Source of the DNA: Halichondria panicea
Taxonomy: Eukaryota > Porifera > Demospongiae > Suberitida > Halichondriidae
Length of the DNA: 64,000 nucleotides
Reading direction: 5' to 3'
Assembly: GCF_963675165.1 (NCBI RefSeq)
Contig: NC_087382.1
Span: forward strand, 4,751,963 to 4,815,962
Below are positions 11,663 through 23,500 of this stretch, in pieces. How positions within the stretch are numbered: the first letter of the stretch is position 1; each line of letters opens with the position of its first letter. A model generated the notes under the pieces. That model worked only from the letters and a program-made list of their open reading frames with translations. It was not told the DNA's origin and made no database searches. Both the position numbers and the translations under genes were made by a program.

Positions 11663-12235
11663 CATAGCATAAACAAAGTAAGGTTGTTCCACCCCCCTCT
11701 CCACTGATAGCATTCACTAGTCTGTTGACAGGAGGTGGGGTTAACTTATTCACAGCATTGCAATGTTATTATGGGGCGAAATAAGACATCACTAACGTTT
11801 ATTCATCCATTCATAGCATGAATAAAGTAAGGTTGTTCCACCCCCCCTCTCCACTGATAGCATTCACTAGTCTGTTGACAGGAGGTGGGGTTAACTTATT
11901 CACAGCATTGCAATGTTATTATGGGGCGAAATAAGACATCACTAACGTTTATTCATCCATTCATAGCATGAATAAAGTAAGGTTGTTCCACCCCCCCCTC
12001 TCCACTGATAGCATTCACTAGTCTGTTGACAGGAGGTGGTTATTCACAGCATTGCAATGTTATTATGGGGCGAAATAAGACATCACTCATCCATTCATAG
12101 CATGAATAAAGTAAGGTTGTTCCACCCCCTCCCCCCTCTCCACTGATAGCATTCACCAGTCTGTTGATAGGTGGTGGGGTTATTCACAGCATTGCAATGA
12201 AACTTATAATTATTATGGGGCGAAATAAGAAAAGC
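11663..12235. repeat. Satellite: four ~134-150 bp tandem units
   Basis: Units start near 11663, 11812, 11962 and 12096 with CATAGCATRAAYAAAGTAAG. Each contains GTTGTTCCACCCCC, CACTGATAGCATTCAC, GACAGGAGGTGG and ATTATGGGGCGAAATAAG. Units differ by small indels in the C run and by loss of GTTTATT in the third. A related ATCACTAACTTTTATTCATC phrase occurs at about 13028. Confidence 0.85.
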
Positions 12236-12242
12236 CTTTGCT

Positions 12243-12454
12243 GTGATCCATGACAAATGCCGAGTGCATAAAAAAGTACATGAGGCAAAAGCAAAGAATT
12301 GTAGCTACAGAAAGAGTCATATAACACTAGGACCAAGAGGAAGAGTACGCTACTCCAATAGACTGTACACAGGAGGCAAACTCACTATTGCATGTAACCA
12401 CAGCCACTTGAGATACAACAATAACAATAACAATGCTGATAAGAATGAAAGCAC
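12243..12454 (+). other. Short open stretch of unknown origin
   Basis: A basic open frame (HDKCRVHKKVHEAKAKNC..., later poly-Asn) continues from the satellite into reversed repeat X. It has no start context or splice sites and no family I recognise. It could be a captured gene fragment, or chance. Confidence 0.2.
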
Positions 12455-13000
12455 CGAAGGTGCTGATGCCTCGGTGGAGATGCCAAAGCTACATAACATA
12501 AAGCTACTAATAGCTTTTATACATGATTAGTTTGCATGCAAAAACTCTGAGAGTGGGTAATGATCGACCATGATTGTTGTTAAAAACGATTGATGCCAAA
12601 AATTCAAGTCTAAAATTAATGGCTGCATTTAGCAGAGCCTTGCAGCTCTCTTCTCACTCTTGCAGCTACCAATAGCTAGCGTTCTAGTGCAGAGCTAACT
12701 ACTAAGTAGAGTAGCAGCACTCGGTAAACAAGTTTGGCTACGTGCTCTTCTGAAAAGGCTGCAATGGCATTCCAAGTAAGCAAAACTAGGCATAACTCGA
12801 GAACAAAGCATTATTTTGCAAATCCACGAATTAAAATCCAAGTAAACATGACTAGAAGCCTATAGAAACTCTTACTTGCACTTGATTCATCCTTGAGCAG
12901 GTGTAGCAGTCTACACAGACACACAGATACACAGACACACACACAGACACACAAACACACTACCGTATACCTCGCTTGCGCATGCGCACCGAGGCATAAA
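12455..13000 (-). repeat. Dispersed repeat X, reverse-oriented copy
   Basis: Reverse complement of 15416-15990: it contains CTAGCGTTCTAGTGCAGAGC, AGTAGAGTAGCAGCACTCGG, AACTCGAGAACAAAGC, a CA-rich microsatellite at 12915-12960 and GCGCATGCGCACCGAGGC. With the forward copy at 15416 it makes a large inverted repeat around a ~2.4 kb loop. Confidence 0.75.
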
Positions 13001-15415
13001 AAGCAATGAATAAAATTAGTGGTAATCATCACTAACTTTTATTCATCCATTCATGCAGATTAATTTTAAGATTTTACAGTTTATACACAGCATGTGGTTG
13101 TGATGTAAGTTAGACAGAATGCTTACTACGGTTAGTGGGAGTTGCATACTCTTCCTAATGAACTCTCATTATAGTCGTTTTTACGCACAATTAAGTTTGC
13201 GAGACTATGATAATGCAAGAGTTCTTGTTGTGCTATTATAGAGCAGCATCAATATTCGGGCCCATCAATTATCTCGTATAGAGAGCAGATTGAGAAGCTG
13301 TCTTCCACCGACAATACTCGTTGTAAGGGCTAAACAACAAAGCTTAATACGAAAGTTTAATTAAACTGCGTTGTCCTATATAATATATCGATAGAACTGT
13401 TAGCTGAATAGGAACAGCTACAGCTGCAAGGCCGACAGAGACAATATGCTACAGGTGGCAGTATTGATTTGCATTAATTTGGACGTGTGTGGCAATCGAA
13501 AATCGTTTTGTGCACAAGGGATTTCCGTAGCAGCAATTTTTATCAATTATGAACTTACAAAGTGGTAAATATAAAGTCCCCGTTCCGTTTACGTAGTACG
13601 TGCATAATACACTGATACAGCGCAAATTAAACGCTAAAAAGGACGCTCAAGATAAGAGCTTTTTTCTGTTGATAAAATTACTTTGGCCACCCATGCAGCT
13701 ATAGTAATCACGACATTTTGCAGCTTGCTAGCTTTGCTACATGTAAGTTAGCTATAGCAGTTATGCTAAGTAGTACAGTGAATGGTGTGTTCTATTTCTT
13801 GTTAGATCTATGTAGAACTATAGGCTAAGCATAATTTAGCTGGGTATAACCATAATTATATATGTTACTAGAGGATTGTCACTTTGCATTCATAAACACA
13901 GCACACCACATTTATAAAGTGCAATGGTATATAGCAACAGTACAGTAAAATACGCTTTTAATACAGTATCAAAACGGAAACGCTTTAAACGTACTACGTA
14001 AACGAAATGGGATAATTTATTATATTGACCGCTATATACGTATATAGGCAGATAACTATACTTGAAAGGGAACTATACTTGAGAGGGGCTTTAAGTCAAA
14101 GTATGGTATACTGTTGCAATTGTTTTTTTGGGTGAAGCCACTATACCATTAAATTAAAACATTGTGGCAATACAGCAGCATAATAATACATACCTCCAAT
14201 TGTGTCGATACTTTACAGTGGTCTGGTCATACAAGGGTGTCCAGTATAATGCTCTCTCCAACACGTGTCACTTTCAACATCATCCTGGAATATGTTTTTT
14301 CACATCAATTCTTACAACAATAATCATAGTGCCTTCAAAAAAGTACGACCACCATTTTGAAAGAACTTTAGACGTGAGAGGGAATTAGGGGAACTTTTGC
14401 GAATGGCGTGGTTTCCCTCTGGGCAGTTGGCGTCTCACAACTATAATGTACACGTGAAAAGCAGTAGATCTAGTATGTACAATAATTATAAATGTACAAT
14501 GTACAATATAATTATATTGAAACATAGCATCAAGTATGTACAGCATATAGCTAAGTAACTAGTCTAGCTACGATACTCGAGGTGACTAGGATTGTCTCTT
14601 TGTTTGTTTTTTGCAAAACGTATACTTGCAACGTGCAACGGTAAATTGCAACGCTTTTAATACAGTGTAAACGTACTGGCGTACTACATAAACGGAACTT
14701 ATATTGACCGCTTACTGCATCTATACAATAAAAGTGCAACATACGCTATGACAAGTACAGTCGAAAGCGGCAGTGGTTCTTGGTCAGACATGCATGCAAT
14801 GAAACTAAGTTTTATGTGTTAACGAATAGCTATAGCGCTCCGGACATTCACCGGGACCAGAGTAGTCTCACAGTAAAGAAGCCAGAACTCAAGCGTGGCT
14901 GTATAGTGCGCATTTGATGTATCAAGCTTCAAAATGAAACTGTATTTAGCTAGCTTCAATGCATGTGTACAAGGTTTAATTTATACTTCTTAGCTTTTAC
15001 CCAACTAAGCTTTTTACCATTTGAAAATCTGTCAAAACAAATCACTTTTTTTGCTGAGGCTATCTATCCTAGCTAGCTGTAAACGCAGTGCCATGGCATC
15101 CAAGTGAAAATACACACACAAACAAACACACTTACTATACAGTCTTTCTTCTAATTACAGCGCCGCTAAAGATTTTCAGTGGCGCACAAGAAAACCATAA
15201 TTCCAGTTTGGCACTTATAATATTATTTAGAGTGGTGCTTTAGCAACGTAGAGTACTCTAGTATAGCTGTTTCCACGAGGCTATCAGATCAGTTGTACAT
15301 GTAGCCTCGAATTAAGGATGCGTTATTTCTAATTATGTAAGCGCTAGCAACTTGGCGCTTAATTGGATAATTTATTTTGTGAATTTGGCCCTTCAATTAG
15401 AGTGGCGCTGTAATT
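13001..15415. other. Loop of the inverted repeat; no gene recognised
   Basis: AT-rich. Short related phrases occur at 13580-13600, 13985-14040 and 14660-14715 (ACGTACTACGTAAACG / TATTGACCGCT), suggesting decayed repeats. Open frames are short, without splice context or recognisable motifs. Confidence 0.35.
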
Positions 15416-15453
15416 ATGCCTCGCGGTGCGCATGCGCAAGCAAGGTATACGGT

Positions 15454-15497
<44 letters not shown>

Positions 15498-15990
15498 CTA
15501 TTTCAGCTGCTCAAGGAAGTGCAAGTAAGAGTTACTATAGGCTTCTAGTCATGTTTTCTTGGCTTGCTATTTGTGGATTTGCAAAATAAAGCTTCGTTCT
15601 CGAGTTATGCCTAGTTTTGCTTACTTGGAATGCTATTGCAGCCTTTTCAGAAGAGTCCGTAGCAAAACTCGTTCACCGAGTGTTGCTACTCTACTTAGTA
15701 GTTAGTTCTGCACTAGAACGCTAGCTATTGGTAGCTGCAAGAGTGAGAAGAGAGCTGCGAGGCTCTGCTGACTTACAGCCATTAATTTTAGACTTGAACT
15801 TTAGGCATCAATCGTTTTTAACAACAATCATGGGTCGATCACTACCCACTATTTGAGTTTCCCTGCGATTGCATGCGCAGCAATAATAATATCATCAATC
15901 AATGTGTGTATAAAAGCTAGCTATTAGTAGTTTTATGTTATGTAGCTTTGGCACCTCCACCGAGGCATCAGCACCCGCAGTGCTTTCATT
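15416..15990 (+). repeat. Dispersed repeat X, forward copy with (GT)n
   Basis: ATGCCTCGCGGTGCGCATGCG, then a GT microsatellite at about 15454-15492, CAGCTGCTCAAGGAAG, TTCTCGAGTTATGCC, GTGTTGCTACTCTACTTAGT, and a terminal part with GCACCTCCACCGAGGCATCA. Other copies: 12455-13000 (reverse) and 48958-49515. Confidence 0.75.
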
Positions 15991-16112
15991 AGAAGAAGTA
16001 AATAACTCACTTATTGTGCTATGAAACTTGGGCAATATAAGCTTCAATTGGTATCCACTTTGTTGAGCCCCATTCAACCTTTTACTTGCTTGTCCTTCCT
16101 GCATAATTATTA

Positions 16113-16323
16113 CAGGGTGTCATACAGGATTTTAAAGTAGAGGGGGGAAATATAAGGCATTCTTTAAAAAAAAAGTCAACTGCATGTTATTTCAATACCC
16201 TGGTTAGTATACAGGCTATGGATACTCAGTCATACACCATTACTAATACCTGAATGCAAATTTTAGGGGGGGGGGGGTTGGAGCCAGAGGGGATACTCCC
16301 CCTGTGTACTGTATGACACCCTG
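16113..16323. mobile_element. 211 bp MITE with CAGGGTGTCATACAG inverted ends
   Basis: CAGGGTGTCATACAG at the left and CTGTATGACACCCTG at the right are perfect 15-bp inverted repeats. The interior has a run of Gs (16265-16277) and no coding content. It lies inside the 11222-16797 element. Confidence 0.8.
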
Positions 16324-17810
16324 GTACAATAATTATTATACAATAGCTGTGTAATTAGATTGTACAGCATTGTTCAGCATGTTGAGGGAAACTTACCTAG
16401 TTCCACAGTTTTGTCAAACAGCTCTCAAACCATGTCTAAACTCAAATTATTTTCTTCTTTGCAAGAACAGCAAATAAAAAAAAGTATTTGTTGCTATGCA
16501 GCTACAGCTGCACATCTGTTGTACTGCATGCCCTTATTTGGTACTGAAAACAGCACACTGTGCTGAATTAGCATGTGTACCTCTTTCAGCACACCCATTA
16601 CATTTAGCACAGTCCATTTAGCACATTAATCGAACATCAAAATTACAAGCCATGAAAAAGCACACCAATACAACACGTAGGCTGTGCTATATGCCTACAA
16701 AACAGCACATGTAGTGTGCTGAATCACTGTTTAGCACACCACGGTGCTAATATAGCACACGCTCAGGGTCTAAAACAGCACACCTCTTTTCTCTGTATAA
16801 GGAGGTAGAGCTGGGGATTGGAAACGGAAGCGGGATCGCATGCTTAACTATAATAATTATATGGACTAGATGTGTTAGAAGGATTTGATGTCATCCCCAT
16901 GCACGTTTGATTTTTAACTATAGTGGAGACGATAACATTTATTCAGCTGCTCAAATGTTATGTAGACGACTATTCAGGCAGGTACTTTTGTAAACAGTAC
17001 GTGTTTACCCGTGCTTTGTGCCGTTGGGGCTTTCATACTTTTAGCAATGATATTATAGTAGACACAGTCATGCAGTTATTTTGGTCCGCTTTTGTAGACC
17101 TTGACAACATTTTGCCTATTATTCTTTTTGACTATAATTATTCTCTGTCTATTATATTCCAGTTTGGTGTACCCATTATTGCAATTTAAAACATCGCTCT
17201 CATATTCTGAAAATACCATTTATTTCTAGTTATATTGTATGTAGCATTACAGAAAGTGAAATAATTATAAAATAAATAAAATAATCCTCTATAGTGCATG
17301 GATGCTTAGTTTTGCAAAAGGAGTTTAGAAAAACTCCTATAGCTATGCCTGCCTGTAGTGGCTATATATAATGGTTATACAGTACAGTAAAATATGTATA
17401 GCATACATTATAAATAAGTGAAATTAGGTCTACCAGACTACTCTGAGGGTCAAATTATGCTAGTTTTAGTGCCCTATTATTCTCAATTATGCTAGTTCCT
17501 AGAAGTCTCCCTATTATTCCAAAAATTATGCTAGTATAATTAATTTGCCAAGCCCTAGTTTTTGTAGTTTTACTCTGATCCATAGACCAAAGGTCTTCTT
17601 GTAATTTGTTAAGACCGGAAGTAATAGAAATTCCATAGACTAGGATCTACAACTGTAGTAAACCACAGGCGTGCTCTATTATTCTGTGGTTAAACAGTTT
17701 GGTAGAGCAAGGGGTACGGTTGGTGGTCAAAAATAATTCTGTTTTACTGAATCAAAAATAAGCTAGCTACAACTGCTCCACGGTTGCAATGTGAGTACAT
17801 GCACGCCAGT

Positions 17811-18119
17811 GGCAGATCGGGGTTTTTGGACCCCATGCATTAGTGAGTGAAAGGCTTTCACATATACACTTATCACTTCTCTTTAGTTCTTGTAAGTCCT
17901 GTGAAGCTTTGTTTGTGCAGTTTTACTAAAAGCTAAAAACTCTCTAGTGCATGCATGCAGAATGTTTAGATGACCTTTTTTGGTAATGTGCATGCTGACT
18001 GTTCAGAAGAAGTGACAACATTAATTTAGGTAAAATTCAGAGCCCTTGTCCCGCTTAACTAGTTTGAGCCCTGTGCCACTAGAACACCCCCTTTCAAAAA
18101 TCCTATAGATCCGTCACTG
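17811..18119. mobile_element. hAT-like non-autonomous element
   Basis: The ends CAGTGGCAGATCGGGG ... ATAGATCCGTCACTG are imperfect inverted repeats of the CAGTGGCGGATC type common to hAT elements. Related sequences: 47455-47510 joined to 48660-48935, and 10075-10130 (left end only). Confidence 0.5.
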
Positions 18120-18910
18120 AATAGTCTGTCAGCTATAAGCTTCTATAGCAATTAATGCTATAATTATCTTGCAAACAAAAGGCTTTGTTCGAGTTACCAG
18201 TACATTGAAGGCCATTGCAGTCTCTCCAGAATCAAGAATAGTAAAATATTTTCGTAGAAGGTTGCTCTTCTACTTAGTAGCTATAGCTCTACACAAGAGT
18301 GATAGCTATTGGTAGCTGCAAGAAGCTGCAAACTACAAACCAGTTAATGCACTGTTTTACGCTCGTGCTCTATGGATATTATTGGCCAAGTGGAAGTTTG
18401 AGAAGCTCATGTAGCTCGAGGTGAACTCGCAACGGTGACACTACTATATAACATGTTCATGACGTTGTAACGGATTGGAGTTAATTAATATGTTCTCGCC
18501 GGATTTCTTGTTTCCACGCTTTTTAGCAGTCGGTAGTGAAAATGTTTTGGATTTCAAAAAATATATACTTGAAGTTTCTAAGATCAAGCTGGTTGATTGT
18601 TCCCTAATGTGAAATAACTTTTCGCCTACATTCAGGATGGGATGCATGACTGCCAATATCTGAGCCCCAACTAATTAAAAACTCTATAGTGACTGGCAAT
18701 GCAGATAACTTCAATGCGTTTACAGCAGCCACGTGAGTTTAATCGCGTACGTATCGCCTCTGCATGCACAATAATCACGGACACGATAGCTTGTGATGTC
18801 CGGTGAATTTTCACCACACGTGTACTCATGAACTCGCGATTTTTATGTATAATTATACTCATGCAAGAGGGATGTATATATAGCTAATACAACTCGAGCA
18901 CGAGGGCATG

Positions 18911-19712
18911 TAGCCTCGGTCCCAGGCCGATTTTTTTTTAATAGAACGAAGTTGAAAAATACGGCCTGGTATTGATTGTATCTGGGCGTGGCAGGAACAG
19001 GAAACAAAAGCAGAGATTCTTTACATTTTGCTTCCTGCTTTTTTTCTGTAATACTAATTTAAAGGTGTACGTAGAGGCATTTTACTCCCGTAAAAGTTAC
19101 AGTAATTTAGCTCCGTGTCATGTTCTCAATTTATAGCTAGCTAGCTATGGCATGCAACGCGTTGTCTTGTTTGAAGCAAGATGGCCTCACTCTCATGGCA
19201 GAACAGGCCCAGGCTCTCAAGCTCCTGTTTGAGGGAAGGGACATGTTTATCTGGTTCCCAACGGGGTATGGCAAGTCTCTCTGCTATATCAGTTGCTACC
19301 CTTTTTAATGGACTACAAGCTAGGTAGGACCAAGGGTCCTCCTGTTGACAAAAGTGTTGTTCTTGTTAATTGTCTCTCCCCTTGTATCTCTCATCATGAG
19401 ACTCATGATTGACCAGATCAGGAGTCTAAACAATAGAGGTGTTTCTGCTGCCATCCTCAGTAGCAATAAAGGAATCGACAAAGATTTGGTTGCCACTGCC
19501 AAAGAAGTGTCTTCTGGGAAGTATTTCCTGCTGTATACTGCCCCAGAGGCTGTTGTTGAAGACCACTGTTGGAGGATTCATTTTTTGTTGTACACCACGA
19601 GTCAATTTGTATTAAAAAACCACGCCCAGATCACACCCAAGTACAATCAATACCAGGCCTAGTAGGCGACCTAGCGTTCAATTGGAGACGGATCGGCCTG
19701 GGGTCGAGGCTA
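18911..19712. mobile_element. Mutator-like (Pack-MULE-type) element carrying a helicase fragment; 9-bp target duplication
   Basis: The ends TAGCCTCGGTCCCAGGCCGA and (reverse complement of the right end) TAGCCTCGACCCCAGGCCGA are inverted repeats, with further matching (GGCCTGGTATTGATTGTA, TCTGGGCGTGG). The flanks are GAGGGCATG (18902-18910) and GAGGGGATG (19713-19721), a 9-bp target duplication with one mismatch. R1 copy 3 at about 50800 has one unbroken GAGGGCATG, the empty site. The same ends with 9-bp duplications occur at 22060-22836, 42961-45655, 46878-47011 and 49659-50161. A 9-bp target is typical of Mutator-like elements. Confidence 0.8.
19147..19580 (+). pseudogene. RecQ-type DNA helicase fragment inside the Mutator-like element
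   Basis: Three frames together read the N-terminal half of a RecQ-like helicase: GRDMFIWFPTGYGKSLCY (motif I, Walker A PTGYGKS), then IVSPLVSL...IDQIRSLN (motif Ia) and GKYFLLYTAPEAV (motif Ib-II region). A missing T at about 19301-19306 gives a TAA in the first frame. A second shift near 19365-19375 lies between KSVVLV and IVSPLVSL. Homology stops near 19580, just before the right inverted repeat, and the DEAH and C-terminal helicase motifs are absent. RecQ helicases unwind DNA 3' to 5', but this fragment cannot make one. Confidence 0.8.
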
Positions 19713-20539
19713 GAGGGGATGATGTCTTATTGCTGGTGATAATAATTCAAGGATCATTACCTAATGTACCATTCAGATTGCAGGATTCTACCCTACAGCA
19801 TTGGGGTTCGTCACATCAATGCACTCCAGTTTCTTAGAAGTATATACGTAATGCAAGCTAATGGTGGTTGAATCGGTTGCATCCTGGGTATTCACCGGGA
19901 AGTGAGTACGTCAAAATTGTTCGTTACGCTCACTTATAGTCAGGGAATTCCCATGTATCTTTAGCACAATCGTATAATTATATAGAGCTCAATTTGACAT
20001 ATAATTATTTTCACAGGTATAAATTTGTCTGCGATTTCACCATTTTGCTGGTATTGCTAAATTCTGTTCAAGTTGTGATATTCATAGCGGGTCTTCAAAG
20101 AGATTCATTGCATTTTCCAATTATCTGCAAGTACACATTTGTGATTTTACTCTCATTCGCAATACCCGCGAAAATATGTCACCTTAAGGTAGTTATATAG
20201 CCTAGGCCAACAATCGACTTGAACACTCTTTTGATACTGATCAGTTCGTCAGGCCCTATGGCCCCAGCTTTTTGTCACCAGGGCGCAAAGCGCCCTAAAT
20301 CACGCTGGAAACAGGAAACCATACACTAGTTATGGTACACAATACCGTACAACTGAAAAATTTCTTCAGTGCTTCACATTTCATAGTGCTTTTACACCTG
20401 TTTGTATTCCAAGCGAACAAGCTATTAAACTAAACCAACTATGGTGCATTGTGAGCATTTAGATATAATTATAGAGATGATCACAAGTTGCACAAAAATA
20501 AATAATGCTATATATAATTATTGTGCATAGTAAATCATT

Positions 20540-23500
20540 ATGCATGCAGATATAATGGGGATCACTGTGGAGTTGTGGAGAGCTCGCATTGGGCTGTTCA
20601 GTGGTGGGAGGGGATCGCGACCACACAGTAAAGCTTCCTCGACAAACCACCAGCCTCTATACTTCAGTGATACAGTGGGTAGTACTGCGAAAGTGGTTCA
20701 AGGTGGCTTGCTTTTATTGTATATTCTCAAGTTTCTGAGCTCTCAAGATAAAACTAAATTCCTAAAACGCACAAGGAATGTTGGTCTCCTAGTGATATTG
20801 ATTGCTGTGTTGCTCCACTCTCTTACTCACCTATTGCTGTTAGCTGGAGACGTTGAGAGCAATCCTGGGCCTCGAATGGGTAAGTTTTAATGGGGTTCAT
20901 GCCAATTGGGGAACTCTTACATCATAACTATGGGAGGTGATCACCGCCAAAATTAGCAGTAAAAAAATGATGCTGTTTTAAAATGATGCTGGTTTTTTTT
21001 ATAGAGGGTTTTAAAAAAAATGGTGCTGTTTTAAAATGATGCTGTTTTTTTACAGAGGATTTTAAAAAAATGATGCTGTTTTAAAATGATGCTGTTTTTT
21101 TTACAGAGGATTTAAAAAAAATGATGCTGTTTTAAAAATGATGCTGTTTTTTTACAGAGGGTTTTAAAAAAATGATGCTGTTTTAAAAATGATGCTGTTT
21201 TTTTTACAGAGGGTTTTAAAAAAATGATGCTGTTCTGCTTGTGGTTTCCATCAATGTATAATGCTCTGTGTGACAAATTCCCTATACACACCAACTCTAA
21301 AGTCAGAAGGCATGACTCTAGCACATCCCTAGATAACAACCTGCCATCTTGCAGAACTTGCATTTCAGAAATCACTCTGTTCAGTGCTTGTCTTGACCAT
21401 GAACTCATACTCAACTTTGTCGAAAGAGAGAGAGCAACATATGACCAAATCATGTGACCATCTAGATGAAAATCCTCATAAAAACGCACCTCTCCAAAAA
21501 TTGCACCTCTCTGAAAAAATCCACCTAAACAGCACCATTTTTTAAAACAGACCTCTGTAAAAAAAAACAGCATCATTTTTTTTAAATCCTCTGTAAAAAA
21601 AACAGCATCATTTTAAAACAGCACCATTTTTTTAAAACCCTCTATAAAAAAACAGCATCATTTTAAAATTTTTTACTGCTAATTTTGGCGGTGATCACCT
21701 CCCATACATAACTGCATGTACATAATTTGGTACAGATGGGACACTGGCACTTGATGATTTAAATGAAGCTCACTCTAAACTGTCCGAGTCTCGGAACAGA
21801 TGGTTTGAGATTGGACAGGCTCTCAATGTTGATGATGTCACATTAGATAGCATCAGAAAGCAGTGTGCTGATGATAACAGCACTTGTCTTCGTAAAATGC
21901 TTGATCATCGTTTGAAATCAGGGCCTCCTCTAACATGGGAGGTACTACTGAACTCACTTCCAACTCAGTCTAGTATGCAAGGTACTACATCTACATAATT
22001 ATGTTATAGTTGTGACACATGCACGACTGTGACAAGTGCCACATGGGATATATTGGCTCTAGCCTCTACACAGGCTCTCCTTTTTTTCTGTTCTTTATCA
22101 CAATCGTTCAATAAGATTAAATACTGTCTTAATCGTTCAATGAGATAAAATACGATATTAAATTGAGGAATAAAGAAAGAAATAGACGTAGAGTTAGGAA
22201 AAAGGAGAGCCTGTATCATCGGGAAGTCGCGTGAGGGTAGAAGGGTGGTAGAAGGGTGAAAATATGCGTGGGCATGCTGAGCTAGAGATGTTGGACTGCC
22301 CACGCAGATATCTATGACTAATAAAACTTTGCCTGCAGCAAGCTGGACATGGACTTGGAACTGGAAGTTTGCAAGCACTATAGCTAGCTATATACCTTAG
22401 GCTTAGCTAGATGATCTACTAGTCTAGATTGTGTGTTCAGATTCTATCAGACTATTACCTTTTCTTGTGTCTTTCTACATGCTAGTATAGATCAAGAATA
22501 GCTTAGTCATCATTATCATATAGCATGCAGGTAGCTACTGCCACCAGAGCTGGCCACGCTGGTTCTCTGATCTGACTTGCAGCACAGCTTGGGTGGTTGT
22601 CTCAGTACAGTTTTATTAACTCTGAATGCGTGGGAGAATACCTTACGTCGCGATTGTGGCTACATATCGCCCACGTTCATAAAAATCCTTGTGGATCACG
22701 CGATTTCCCAAACCAGGCCTTACTTTTTCTTAACTGTACGCCCATTTCTTTCTTTGCTGCCTCACTATGTCTTTCTTGTGATTTATGGATGAACAGTGAC
22801 AACAGCAAGAAAAAGTAAGGCCTGGGAACGAGGCTATATTGGCTCAGTAGTGACTTAGGCCCGAGGGCTGCAGGCCTCGAGGGCAAGTGCACTACTAAGC
22901 CAATATATCCAATGTGCGCACGAGTGAGCTGTGTAACAACTGATTTGTTGCATTCCTTGTCCATTCCTTTCCGTGTACACATCACTCCTTTTATAGGACA
23001 ACTAGTTTCAACTACTTGTGGTGGCTGTGGAATGCACCAGACGCATGAAAAACGTTTTCTGCCTACCACTGAATCTATTTAACAGTGTTATACTATAAAA
23101 GGGACCATTTCAGGTTACTGGGTAGAGGGTGGGCTTTAGGTAACTTCAGCCATACTATGCCAGTATCTAGATATTGGCACAGTTCAAGGCTTGACCTGTG
23201 CCATATGGCAGATATTGGCACAGTGTTTCCTTTGATCTGCCCACTCAAAATGCAACAAGTGTCTATATTATCCGCTTTAGTGCTTCTTGCCGATATATAC
23301 TTTTTGTAGTAACAACTACTTTGAATATCACACTACAGTTTCAAGAGCAGCTGGTCAAAAGAGACCTCTATCGTCCGGGGAGATGCCCAGTGCAAAACGC
23401 ACACGATCATCTCCTCCAGGTGTGTTCTTTGATGTCATGATTATTACGTCCGTTGGTGAATTTTGTTAGTGGTGTTCATAATTATGGTATGAGGACCTTT

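Larger units (their letters stand above)
11222..16797. mobile_element. 5.6 kb TA-flanked inverted-repeat element with GTGCTGAA/TTTAGCACA subterminal repeats
   Basis: The ends are CACAGAGAAAAAAGACGTGCTG and (as reverse complement) TACAGAGAAAAGAGGTGTGCTG, flanked on each side by TA. The uninterrupted site in R1 copy 3 has a single TA. Both ends carry about ten dispersed copies of short GTGCTGAAT / TTTAGCACA words (11240-11390 and 16530-16785). A TA target points to a mariner-type or related DNA transposon, but no transposase frame survives. Inside are a ~150 bp satellite, two inverted copies of repeat X and a small MITE, so it is probably a composite non-autonomous element. Confidence 0.7.
16798..20360. 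repeat. R1 copy 2, right part, extending to the 2A gene
   Basis: Continues the R1 order (GGAAACGGAAGCGGGATCGC, GTGGAGACGATAACA, GGTCTTCTTGTAATTTG, ACTGCTCCACGGTTGC) and then a 2 kb stretch also found at 49520-51380: TTTACGCTCGTGCTC, TATTATTGGCCAAGTGG, GTTCTCGCCGGATTTCTTG, ATTGCAGGATTCTACCCTAC, CAGGGCGCAAAGCGCCC. It carries the insertion at 18911-19712, which copy 3 lacks. It ends shortly before the 2A gene. Confidence 0.75.

Noticed and set aside
11663-12235. CRISPR-like regular repeats
   Set aside because: The whole ~150 bp unit repeats without unique spacers, and the genome is eukaryotic. It is a satellite.
21112-21576. 154-codon minus-strand open frame
   Set aside because: It is made largely of the subterminal tandem repeats of the foldback element at 20930-21705 and has no splice or start context.
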